In this document: piece after piece, positions 14,886 to 22,814 of the stretch
Layout: every line of letters starts with the position of its first letter
Position numbering within the stretch: position 1 is the first letter of the stretch
The notes under the pieces: generated by a model
What the model saw: the letters and a program-made list of their open reading frames with translations, nothing else
Databases searched by the model: none
What the model was told of the DNA's origin: nothing
Program-made: the position numbers and the translations under genes
NCBI GenBank assembly: GCA_017549605.1
Contig: JAFYUH010000064.1
Location: 1 to 42,222, forward strand
Reading direction: 5' to 3'
DNA: 42,222 nucleotides
Origin: Bacteroidales bacterium
Lineage (GTDB): Bacteria > Bacteroidota > Bacteroidia > Bacteroidales > F082

Positions 14886-15320
14886 GTAGAGACGTCACTC
14901 CTGTGGCGTCTAAAAGGAAAAGCATTTGTTAGAAAAAAGGAAGCAAAGGTAGAGACGTCACTCCTGTGGCGTCTGAAAGGAAAAAAGTGGCGTCTGAAAA
15001 AAAGGAAACAAAGGTAGAGACGTCACTCCTGTGGGGTCTGAAAGGAAAAAAGTGGCGTCTGAAAAAAAGGAACAAAGGTAGAGACGTCACTCCTGTGGCG
15101 TCTAAAAGGAAAAAAATGTCGTCTGAAAAAAGGAAGCAAAGGTAGAGACGTCACTCCTGTGGCGTCTGAAAGGAAAAAAGTGGCGTCTGAAAAAAAGGAA
15201 GCAAAGGTAGAGACGTCACTCCTGTGGCGTCTAAAAGGAAAAGCATTTGTTAGAAAAAAGGAAACAAAGGTAGAATACGTCACTCCTGTGGCGTCTGAAA
15301 GGAAAAACAATGTCGTCTGA
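14886..15320 (+). repeat. Seven-unit tandem array of GTAG-REP palindromes
   Basis: Palindromes start at 14886, 14949, 15014, 15078, 15142, 15207 and 15270, a period of 63-65 nt. Each is GTAG + AGACGTCAC + TCCT + GTGGCGTCT (9-bp stem including one T-G wobble, tetraloop). The 15014 unit has GTGGGGTCT and the 15270 unit has GAATACG. Spacers come in two main types, one with a half repeat GTGGCGTCTGAAAA and one with AGCATTTGTTAGAAAA. Each ends in GGAA(G/A)CAAAG(G). Confidence 0.93.
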
Positions 15321-15334
15321 AAAAACATCTCAAT

Positions 15335-15370
15335 AAAAAAGGAGAACAGTGATCACCGTCCTCCTTTTTA
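15335..15370. terminator. Terminator hairpin upstream of the REP array
   Basis: AAAAAAGGAG … CTCCTTTTTA with inner ACAGTGATCACCGT forms a stem with A and T runs on both sides. It could end transcripts coming from the T9SS protein gene on the minus strand. Confidence 0.65.
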
Positions 15371-15415
15371 AGTTTTTGAGATTCTGAACTTTTGAGCTTT
15401 TTCTTTGGGCGTTCC

Positions 15416-15560
15416 GGCTATCGCCGTCGGGCTTTCCGCTCTATCTTTGCTCGCTTCATTTCTCCCCGCTCAAAAAAATCTCCAAATTCCCAAATCCCCG
15501 TTCCCGAATCCCATTTCCCGCTTCGCTTCGCAAAGGATGCCGCTCCAATCCCTAACGCAT
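15416..15560 (-). repeat. Bipartite dispersed element, copy B
   Basis: On the plus strand it starts TGGGCGTTCCGGCTATCGCC and ends GCCGCTCCAATCCCTAACGC, the exact inverse of copy A at 6621-6748. The outer blocks are nearly identical, while the middle is replaced by a C/T-rich stretch of different length. Confidence 0.8.
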
Positions 15561-15579
15561 GAAACTATAAAAAGGAATT

Positions 15580-15735
15580 AAGGGTATGAGGGTATGAGGG
15601 TATGAGGGTATAAGGGTATGAGGATCTTGAATTCCTCAGTTCCTCAGTTCCTCAGTTCCTCAAATCCTCAGTTCCTCAAATCCTCAGTTCCTCAGTTCCT
15701 CAATTCCTCAATTCCTCAATTCCTCAAATCCTTTT
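15580..15735. repeat. GGGTATGA and TTCCTCAG tandem word repeats
   Basis: About five GGGTATGA units (15582-15622) are followed by more than ten TTCCTCA(G/A) units (15630-15733). The last unit supplies the TGA stop (complement of TCA at 15724) of the minus-strand gene. The same words recur at 27466-27490, 28323-28395 and 28855-28920. Confidence 0.85.
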
Positions 15736-18291
15736 AACGATTCTCTTAACTATCTCGCCATTATCAGTGCTTATCTTGATGAAATAGATTCCGCTGTTTA
15801 ATTCTGATAAATCTATTGTCAAAGTCTGTTGCCCGTTGTCTGTTGTCTGTTGTCCGACCATTACGCCAGTGATGGTGTAAATAGCAACATTTTCTATCTC
15901 GACATTTGTTTCGATATAAAGTTTGTCATTGACAGGGTTAGGGTAGATGCTGAGTGATGAAGGTAATTCTTCGACTCCGTCGTCGTTATTATCATCTTCT
16001 TCCTCTTCCTCTTCTTCTTTTGCTTTTTCAGTCTTTGCACAAGCCGCTGCTGATTTGTCAGATTCTGCCTCACCGTTGAGTGCTGTTATTGTGAAGCAGT
16101 ATTCTGTGTCTGCAGTCAAGCCTTCAACTAAATATGATGTTGCAGTGACGTTAGCGAGTTTTTCTGTTCCACGATAAACGTTGTAGCTTGTTGCGTTTTT
16201 GGCTGATGTCCAGCTTAATGAAATTGAATTTTCATTGATTGCATTGGCAGACAAGTTTTGAGGAACGCTTGGTGTCTCTTCTTCTGTTACGGCTCCGAAC
16301 TCGAATTTCACGGTGTTGACATAATATTGATTTGCAGGAGTTGAGTAGATACTTGTCTTTAAGTCGTAACCGTAGACTTCTTCAATATGATAGATGTCTA
16401 TCTTTGAAGATGATGTCTTGTAAAGTCCTCTCAATGTGTCTGCTGCTGTTGCGTAGAAAGTGTCGTGGCTTCCTGAGTATCCTAAGTTGGAATCGCTGTT
16501 GTCGTAAATTGTCAAGGCGATGTTGTTTCCTTCATATACGAATGGCTTTTGTAATTCTATTGTTGTCCATTCATCCTGACCGCCGAAGGTGAACTCATCG
16601 TTGAATACTATTTCAGATTCTTTTATTGTAACCCAATCGTGACCATCTCTGTAAGTGTCTTGTTTTGTGTTGCTCATGTAGATGGTGATGTTACGGGTGT
16701 TGTTGTTGCCTTTTTTATTACGGAAAGAGATGCTTGTGATGGCGCCGTTTTCTTTGTTGATGAGGTCTTTAGCATAGATCTGTTGTGAAACGGAGAAGTT
16801 AGCAGAGCCGTAGTTTGAGATAGGTGCATAAGAAGACTCCAATTCACTTTCGCCAATGACGATTGTCTCTGATGATGCATCCTCGTCGTTGAGTGTTACG
16901 TTTTTAGCTGCTGTATATTCGCTGTCGATAGTTCCGATGATGTTGTTGTTTGCGGAATATACGTTTTTGCGAGCCGCCACCTGATAGTATAAAACATCGT
17001 TTAAGAAATCATTCTTGACATTTGCCTTGTAAGATGTTTCATCAACGATGGTTTCATCAATTACTAATGCCTTTGTCTCGCCGCCTTTTATTGTCTGTGA
17101 CAATTTGATGTCGTCGAAGAATACGTTGCCGAAGCCGAAGCTTGTTATCTCTACGTAAGCGTCATCTGTTCCGTATGAGAAGTCTACAGAATATTCATTC
17201 CAGCCTTCTTTTTCTACGATGATAGATTTCTGGTCAGCGACGTCGTAATAGCCGTATTCAGAAGTAATCAATGATACGATGAGTTCTTCGTTGAGGTCAG
17301 CGAGGGCTTTGAAAGAGAAGTTGATTTTTCCGTTGTTTGAAGATAAGTCAAATACAGGAGATGAGATAGAGCCGTATACTTCGCTGCTTGCGTATTTGCC
17401 TGTGAATCCGATGGCTTCGTTGACCATAGCTGGCATGTAGATGAACCAGTTGTCTACTGTCGCTTCCATTTCTTTGGTGATTTCCGGGTCGTTGATTGTG
17501 CCGGTAGAAACTACATTGTCGAAGCTTGTGTTTGAGTAATAGAATGTCTCGTCAGCTGTTGCTGTATGTTCTGCTGTGAGTCTGAAGATGTAAGAATCTG
17601 CGTCTTCAACTGCATCCCAGTTTGCTGTGAAGCTGTTGCTGCCGACGTTTGTCTCTTCTTGTAATGTAGGTGTAGGAAGTTCTACTGAAACGATTTCAAT
17701 GTCGTCGATGAAAATGTTTTTGCTGTAAGCGAAGATGTAGATGTAAGAGTTTTCTGCTCCTGCTGATGTGAACCAAGATATCTCGGTCCAGTTGCTTGTC
17801 GCTCTGAAGAAGTCGACGTTAGCGTCATAAAGTTCCATGTCTTCGCCGATGATGTTATATCCGATGACGTCACCTGCTGGGTCGACGGTGCGTACGCGGC
17901 AGTTGATGTAGATTGCGCCAGTAGTGTTGATGAGAGGTGTTATTATGAGGCCTGGCTCTTGATATGTCTCGCTGAATCCGATGTATGCGCTGCCGCCAGC
18001 TTGATAGACTTCGCTGCCTTTCCATCCAGGGGTGTTGAAGTATTCATCGCTGATGATGCCGTCTGCGTCGTCAAGGCGAATGTAGTCAGGGTCGCCGTCG
18101 CTGCCTGCTGTGAACTTTGAAAAGTCCTCGCTTAATATCGTTGTCTCAGCGATGCCGCCTCTGTTGAATGTTGGCTTGACATTGGCTGCCTTGTCGTTGA
18201 CAGGATTGCGGAATGCCTTGTGTTGTGGCTCAGCCATGAGGCTGGTCATAAGCATTGTCGCTAATAATAAGAAAGTAAGTTTTTTGGTCAT
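15724..18291 (-). CDS. T9SS-secreted multidomain protein (choice-of-anchor/FN3 domains, type A sorting domain)
   Basis: This 855-residue protein has a signal peptide MTKKLTFLLLATMLMTSLMA. Two jelly-roll-like regions of the choice-of-anchor J/MAM kind follow (about 50-200, starting ILSEDFSKFTAG, and about 255-395). There are fibronectin-type III modules near 205-250 and 690-765 (LSANAINENSISLSWTSAKN). A linker KAKEEEEEEEDDNNDDG precedes the C-terminal type A T9SS sorting domain (LSIYPNPVNDKLYIETN … LSELNSGIYFIKI, about 780-855). It should cross the outer membrane by T9SS and be cell-attached or released. No catalytic motif was seen, so adhesion or matrix binding is the likely role. The sorting domain contains GQQTTDNGQQT, encoded by the GACAAC word repeat. 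The C-terminus VKRIVKRI and the stop abut another repeat. Confidence 0.88.
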   Translation of the reverse strand: MTKKLTFLLLATMLMTSLMAEPQHKAFRNPVNDKAANVKPTFNRGGIAETTILSEDFSKFTAGSDGDPDYIRLDDADGIISDEYFNTPGWKGSEVYQAGGSAYIGFSETYQEPGLIITPLINTTGAIYINCRVRTVDPAGDVIGYNIIGEDMELYDANVDFFRATSNWTEISWFTSAGAENSYIYIFAYSKNIFIDDIEIVSVELPTPTLQEETNVGSNSFTANWDAVEDADSYIFRLTAEHTATADETFYYSNTSFDNVVSTGTINDPEITKEMEATVDNWFIYMPAMVNEAIGFTGKYASSEVYGSISSPVFDLSSNNGKINFSFKALADLNEELIVSLITSEYGYYDVADQKSIIVEKEGWNEYSVDFSYGTDDAYVEITSFGFGNVFFDDIKLSQTIKGGETKALVIDETIVDETSYKANVKNDFLNDVLYYQVAARKNVYSANNNIIGTIDSEYTAAKNVTLNDEDASSETIVIGESELESSYAPISNYGSANFSVSQQIYAKDLINKENGAITSISFRNKKGNNNTRNITIYMSNTKQDTYRDGHDWVTIKESEIVFNDEFTFGGQDEWTTIELQKPFVYEGNNIALTIYDNSDSNLGYSGSHDTFYATAADTLRGLYKTSSSKIDIYHIEEVYGYDLKTSIYSTPANQYYVNTVKFEFGAVTEEETPSVPQNLSANAINENSISLSWTSAKNATSYNVYRGTEKLANVTATSYLVEGLTADTEYCFTITALNGEAESDKSAAACAKTEKAKEEEEEEEDDNNDDGVEELPSSLSIYPNPVNDKLYIETNVEIENVAIYTITGVMVGQQTTDNGQQTLTIDLSELNSGIYFIKISTDNGEIVKRIVKRI

Positions 18292-18317
18292 AGTTTTTAA
18301 CTTTAAAATTTAGAGCA

Positions 18318-18325
18318 CAAATCTA
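18318..18325 (-). promoter_or_regulatory. -7 box (TAGATTTG) for the T9SS protein gene
   Basis: TAGATTTG on the minus strand, 26 nt before the ATG at 18291. Confidence 0.6.
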
Positions 18326-18403
18326 GTTAAAAATCCTTAATTCTCATGGTGATTTTTACTAAATTTTGTAAATATAATGGATGGCTTTAAGCGAAAAAAA
18401 TCT

Positions 18404-18411
18404 TATCTTTG
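18404..18411 (+). promoter_or_regulatory. -7 box (TATCTTTG) for the ABC-F gene
   Basis: TATCTTTG ends 19 nt before the ATG at 18431. It rules out the in-frame ATG at 18377 as the start. Confidence 0.75.
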
Positions 18412-18430
18412 CCCAAATAAAAAATTAAAG

Positions 18431-20314
18431 ATGAATTATTTATCAATCGACAATATTTCCAAGGCTTTTAGTGATAAACTTTTGTTCGAGAACATAAGTT
18501 TCGGTATTGAGAAAGGGGAGAAGACTGCGCTGGTCGCGGCAAATGGAACTGGTAAGTCAACGATGATGAAGATACTTGTCGGCAAGGAGGAAAGCGACAA
18601 AGGTTCTATAGCTTATAATGAGAATATAAGAATTGGTTATCTTGAACAGCTTCCTCAGTTTGATCCTGAGCTGACGATACAAGAGGTCATCTCTACGGGT
18701 CATACCGATATAATGGCGGTGATACAGCGTTATGAAAAAGCCTTGCTCAACCATGTCGATGATAATAATCTTAATACGAAGCAAGAGCTCGAGATGGCGA
18801 TCTCTCAGATGGATTCGCTTCAGGCCTGGTCTTACGAGCAGCGCCTCAAACAGCTTCTCTACACTTTTGAGATAACGGATCTCACACAGAAAGTGGGCAC
18901 GCTCTCCGGCGGTCAGGTGAAGCGCCTCGCACTCGCACTCGTGCTCCTCGACGATCCGGACATTCTCTTCCTCGATGAGCCTACCAACCACTTGGATATG
19001 GGCATGATCGAATGGCTTGAGAAATATCTCACTCAGTCTACAAAGACTCTCTTCATGGTCACTCACGACCGTTACTTCCTCGACAGGGTGTGCAATAAGA
19101 TCTTCGAGCTTTATCAAGGAACGATGTATACTCATAACGGCAACTACGACTATTACGTGAGGAAGAGCCGTGAACGTGAAGAGAACAAGCGCATCGCTGC
19201 TGAGCGCGCGGGCCAGCTCTTGAAGTATGAACTCGAATGGATGCGCAGCACGCCTCAAGCTCGCACCGGAAAGGCAAAGGCTCGTATAGACGCTTTCTAC
19301 GACCTTCAGGAAAAAGCCAAGATGCGCCGCGACAATAACGAACTGCAGTTCGGTTCCGACATGCAGCGCCTCGGCGGCAAGATACTCGAGATGGACAGAG
19401 TGTCGAAGGCATACGGCAACACCACGATTCTTAAAGATTTCGATTATATATTCAAAAAAGGAGAACGTATCGGCATCATAGGAAAGAACGGCATCGGAAA
19501 GTCGACATTCCTTAATATGATAACCGGAAAGGAAAATCCTGACTCGGGAACAATAGTCACAGGCCAGACTGTCGCCTACGGATATTACACTCAGAAAGGC
19601 ATCAAGTTCGATGAGCGCAAGACTGTGCTAGAGACGATAAAGGATATTGCGGAGGTTATTCATTACGGCAAGGACAAGACATATACAGCCGACCAGCTGC
19701 TGGCGCATTTCATGTTCCCTTATTCCATGCATCGTCAACCGGTCTCCTTGCTGAGCGGCGGTGAGAAAAGACGCCTCTATCTTCTGACGGTATTGGTGGC
19801 TAATCCTAACTTCCTCATCCTCGACGAGCCTACCAACGACCTCGACCTTTTGACATTGCAGAAACTGGAAGACTTCCTTCAGAATTATAAAGGCTGCCTC
19901 TTGGTTGTGTCGCACGACAGATTCTTCTTGGACGAGACCGTCGACCAGCTGTTCGTCTTTGAAGGTGACGGCAAGGTGAAAGGCTTCATGGGTAACTATT
20001 CTCAATATCGTGAGTATTTGGAAAACAAGACCAAAGAAGAGAAAAGAGAACAGGCTGCCCAGAAACAAGAGACACGCGCTGCGGAGAAACCAGCGACAGA
20101 ACGTAAGAAGAAAAGAACATATAAAGAACAGCAAGAATACGAACAGCTTGCAAGAGATATAGAGGCTCTCGAAGCAGAAAAGACAGAGCTGACTGCCCGA
20201 TTGGAACAACAACTCGACTACCAAGAACTCGAAAAGATAGGTAACAGAATCAGTGAGATAACTGACCTTATCGACGAAAAAGAACTACGCTGGCTAGAAC
20301 TGGACGAAATTTAA
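18431..20314 (+). CDS. ABC-F family ATPase (Uup-like)
   Basis: This 627-residue soluble protein has two ABC nucleotide-binding domains and no membrane segment. NBD1 has AANGTGKSTMM (Walker A), LSGGQVKRLALAL (signature) and ILFLDEPTNHLD (Walker B). NBD2 has GKNGIGKSTFLN, LSGGEKRRLYLL and FLILDEPTNDLD. The linker between them is charged and helical (about 245-310: REREENKRIAAERAG…). The C-terminus after about residue 540 is a charged coiled coil (AAQKQETRAAEKPATERKKK). ABC-F proteins bind ribosomes or nucleic acid. The C-terminal coil points to Uup rather than an antibiotic-resistance type, but this is not decisive. It has its own promoter. Confidence 0.9.
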   Translation: MNYLSIDNISKAFSDKLLFENISFGIEKGEKTALVAANGTGKSTMMKILVGKEESDKGSIAYNENIRIGYLEQLPQFDPELTIQEVISTGHTDIMAVIQRYEKALLNHVDDNNLNTKQELEMAISQMDSLQAWSYEQRLKQLLYTFEITDLTQKVGTLSGGQVKRLALALVLLDDPDILFLDEPTNHLDMGMIEWLEKYLTQSTKTLFMVTHDRYFLDRVCNKIFELYQGTMYTHNGNYDYYVRKSREREENKRIAAERAGQLLKYELEWMRSTPQARTGKAKARIDAFYDLQEKAKMRRDNNELQFGSDMQRLGGKILEMDRVSKAYGNTTILKDFDYIFKKGERIGIIGKNGIGKSTFLNMITGKENPDSGTIVTGQTVAYGYYTQKGIKFDERKTVLETIKDIAEVIHYGKDKTYTADQLLAHFMFPYSMHRQPVSLLSGGEKRRLYLLTVLVANPNFLILDEPTNDLDLLTLQKLEDFLQNYKGCLLVVSHDRFFLDETVDQLFVFEGDGKVKGFMGNYSQYREYLENKTKEEKREQAAQKQETRAAEKPATERKKKRTYKEQQEYEQLARDIEALEAEKTELTARLEQQLDYQELEKIGNRISEITDLIDEKELRWLELDEI

Positions 20315-20317
20315 TTA

Positions 20318-20425
20318 ATTAGGAATTAGGAGTTAGGAATTAGGAGTTGAAGAGTTTTGAACTTTGAACTCTGAACTCTGAACTTCCCAACTACTATAAA
20401 CTATGAACTATAAACTATAAACAAT
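20318..20425. repeat. Mixed word repeats between ABC-F and DUF2750 genes
   Basis: The order is ATTAGGAATTAGGAGTTAGG words, TTTGAACTCTGAACTCTGAAC words and AACTATGAACTATAAACTAT words. The last group ends 10 nt before the start codon at 20433, so these repeats form its leader. Confidence 0.75.
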
Positions 20426-20432
20426 ATAAGAA

Positions 20433-20888
20433 ATGGAATTATTGAAAAACTTTATTTCAGAGGTAAGAGAAAATGATATGTTATGGTTGCTTGAGGCAAA
20501 ACCAGGTCTTTTTGCTATGGTAGAAGATGGCGATGAAAACTCATATATTCCTGTATGGAGCAGTGAGGCTGAGGCTGTCGCTAATATCAGTGAGGACTGG
20601 GAAGAGTATTCCGTGACAAATATGAACATCGCAGAATTCGTCGGCTGGATGAACGAGCTTCACGAAGATGAAATCGGCATCGCGATATCAACAGGCGAAG
20701 GCGGACAGATGTTGCCAGTGCCAGCCAAGATGATGAAGCAGCTCTTCAACGGCATGGCGATAGATGCTGAAGAAGACAAGAAACTTGTTGGTGAGGAATA
20801 TTACGATGAAGAATGGGCTGAAGGTATTCCAGATAACTGGGAAGAGGAATATCTCGACAGTCTCGATGATGAAGAAGATGAGGAGTAA
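20433..20888 (+). CDS. DUF2750-like acidic cytosolic protein
   Basis: The product has 151 residues with no signal peptide. The N-terminal two thirds fit DUF2750: NDMLWLLEAKPGLFAMVEDG, then PVWSSEAEAVANISEDWEEY and FVGWMNELHEDEIGIAIST. The C-terminus is strongly acidic (about residues 115-151, ending EEDEE). Proteins of this type are small, widespread and uncharacterised. It lies between the ABC-F gene and the envelope operon, separated from both by word repeats. No promoter box was seen, so it may be read from the ABC-F promoter. Confidence 0.75.
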   Translation: MELLKNFISEVRENDMLWLLEAKPGLFAMVEDGDENSYIPVWSSEAEAVANISEDWEEYSVTNMNIAEFVGWMNELHEDEIGIAISTGEGGQMLPVPAKMMKQLFNGMAIDAEEDKKLVGEEYYDEEWAEGIPDNWEEEYLDSLDDEEDEE

Positions 20889-20940
20889 TGACTAACGGCA
20901 AATGACTAATGGCTAACGGCTAACTGCCAATGGCTAAAAA
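20884..20940. repeat. 'gactaacggcaaatgactaatgg' word repeat
   Basis: About six variants of CTAATGGCTAACGG fill the gap up to the next start codon. They match the words near the btuG terminator (5680-5700). Confidence 0.7.
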
Positions 20941-20947
20941 TAAGATT

Positions 20948-22810
20948 ATGATTAAAAAGACATTGACATTATTTTTAATGTTTATTGCTTTTGCTATTAA
21001 TGCACAGAATGCAAGTGTTGATATAAATAGTATAAAAAAAGGTAATAAATATTTCTGGGGACAAAGTCCTGTCTATGATACTTATGACAAGGCAAAGAGC
21101 AAGGCTACGGAATTGATGTATAATCATATCGTTGAAAATTATGATGCTCATCCTATTGATCTCGGCATTGACGATTTCGATAGTCATATGAAGAAAATCA
21201 TGATTACCCTCGAGAAGAAGATTTCGTATAGACGCAAGATTCACAATGTCGTGCGAGATACCAAAAACGACAAGTATGAATGTCTGGCATATATCAGCAA
21301 GAGCGACTTCGATGAGGTATGTAAGGAAAGAGCCGAAGACATACAGCGTTTGGTGAATATCGGACAAAACAAGGAAAGCGAGCATAATATGACAGACGCT
21401 CTCAGAGCTTACTATTGGGGTATGATGTCTTGTCTCGCACATCCTTATGGCAAGATATTGAAGATAGAAGTCGATGGTGAAGATGTGATGGCATATAGCT
21501 ATCTAGAAGAACGCGTGACAGAAGTGCTTGGAACATTCACATTCTCTATATCAAAGGAAAACCCTGGCGAGTTCAACGATGAAGGTATCTCCGTCATTAT
21601 GAACGTAAGAGCTGATGACAATGATGTCTCAGGATTGCAAATCAAATATTATAATGGCGTCGACGATTATGTCAAGACAATGGTGGATAACGGAAAAGTG
21701 CAGATGCAACTTATGAGTCAAGACGTTAGCGAATTTGATTTTAAGATAGAATACGATTTCTCTCATCATATTATCTCTCATCCAGAGATGAAGGTAATTA
21801 TGGATAATATTGATAAAATCATAATAAAGGAAAATGTAAACAGAGAGTTTAACTTGACACCTTATATTAAATATCTTAATGGAAGTGTTGATGCAAAAAC
21901 TGAAACCAAACAGGAATCTAAAAAAGAGACAGCTAAAGCACCTTTGTTAACAGATAAGGAAATGTATTTTCTTAAAGTGATGAAAGAGATAGAACAGGCT
22001 TTCCGTGTGAAGAATTATGAGTCTGTCAGAAAGTATTTCACCAATGAGTCATTCGGAATGCTCGATACTTTGGTGAGAAACGCTGATATAACAGTAGTCG
22101 GCAACCAGCAATATGAATTGATAACATGCGGAAACACAACAATATGTCGCGATATAGACCTTAAGTTCCAGTTCAGAAACTATGCCTCGTTCATCAGAGA
22201 AGTGGTATTCCGTTTCGATAATGAGTCAAAGCTCATCACATCATTGGCGTTCAGACTTTCTTCTATTGCTGAAAACGACATCGCTACAAAAAACAAATGG
22301 AACAACGACTGCAAACTGGCTCTTGTCAACTTCTTGGAAGATTATCAGACAGCATACGCACTCAAACGCTACGACTATCTTGAAAGCATCTTCTCCGATG
22401 ACGCTCTGTTCATTGTGGGTCACGTGTTGAAGAAGAACGAGAATGAATTGAAAGATATCAAGCAGTTCAAACTTCCTGCAGAAGAGGTGGAACTCTTGCG
22501 TATGGACAAGAACTCATATTTTGAAAGATTGTCAAAAGTGTTCAAGTCACAGGAATATATCAATATCAGATTTACTGAAACAGACTTCAAGAGACAGCTT
22601 ATCTCAAGTGATGAAGAAGGTTCAAATGGCGAAGACATCTTCGGCGTAAGACTCTTGCAGGAATATCATTCAACAACATACGGTGACGTTGGTTATCTCT
22701 TCCTTATGGTTGACTTGAGAGATACTAAAAGACCAGTCATCCATGTACGTGCATGGCAACCTGATAAAGTCGATCTTAGCAAACTTGTTAATTTGAAGGA
22801 TTTGGAATAG
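20948..22810 (+). CDS. Secreted LPP20-like protein with duplicated C-terminal domain
   Basis: This 620-residue protein starts at MIKKTLTLFLMFIAFAINAQ, a signal peptide; the ATG six codons upstream lies in the word repeat. The N-terminal region (about 28-190), GNKYFWGQSPVYDTYDKAKS KATELMYNHI, follows the 'surface-exposed W/F-G … A…A…L' pattern of LPP20-like envelope proteins. From about 335 there are two similar stretches, IEQAFRVKNYESVRKYFTNE and LEDYQTAYALKRYDYLESIF. Each is followed by a beta-rich part, suggesting tandem NTF2/SnoaL-like domains. No enzyme motif was seen. It is the first gene of a tight operon, with 4 nt to the PEGA protein. The family and role are not certain; I infer a periplasmic envelope component. 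Confidence 0.7.
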   Translation: MIKKTLTLFLMFIAFAINAQNASVDINSIKKGNKYFWGQSPVYDTYDKAKSKATELMYNHIVENYDAHPIDLGIDDFDSHMKKIMITLEKKISYRRKIHNVVRDTKNDKYECLAYISKSDFDEVCKERAEDIQRLVNIGQNKESEHNMTDALRAYYWGMMSCLAHPYGKILKIEVDGEDVMAYSYLEERVTEVLGTFTFSISKENPGEFNDEGISVIMNVRADDNDVSGLQIKYYNGVDDYVKTMVDNGKVQMQLMSQDVSEFDFKIEYDFSHHIISHPEMKVIMDNIDKIIIKENVNREFNLTPYIKYLNGSVDAKTETKQESKKETAKAPLLTDKEMYFLKVMKEIEQAFRVKNYESVRKYFTNESFGMLDTLVRNADITVVGNQQYELITCGNTTICRDIDLKFQFRNYASFIREVVFRFDNESKLITSLAFRLSSIAENDIATKNKWNNDCKLALVNFLEDYQTAYALKRYDYLESIFSDDALFIVGHVLKKNENELKDIKQFKLPAEEVELLRMDKNSYFERLSKVFKSQEYINIRFTETDFKRQLISSDEEGSNGEDIFGVRLLQEYHSTTYGDVGYLFLMVDLRDTKRPVIHVRAWQPDKVDLSKLVNLKDLE

Positions 22811-22814
22811 TATT

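Noticed and set aside
14736..15017. Plus-strand open frame over the RAYT 5' end and REP units
   Set aside because: It is antisense to the RAYT and composed of translated repeats (VETSLLWRLKGK).
14886..15320. Regular repeats resembling a CRISPR array
   Set aside because: The spacers are themselves repeated (two classes), the unit has a GTAG-hairpin REP structure, and no cas genes are present.
15023..15328. Minus-strand open frame of about 100 codons across the REP array
   Set aside because: The protein is a stuttering translation of the palindrome (FRRHRSDVST type) with no start context; it is a repeat artefact.
13800..15720. Complete insertion sequence with terminal inverted repeats
   Set aside because: RAYT genes are not mobile as classical IS. 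The flanking palindromes are multiple, in mixed orientation and not at fixed ends, and no target duplication was seen.
18557..19412. Long minus-strand frames opposite the ABC-F gene
   Set aside because: They are shadow frames of a strongly conserved coding region, with no promoter or family match.
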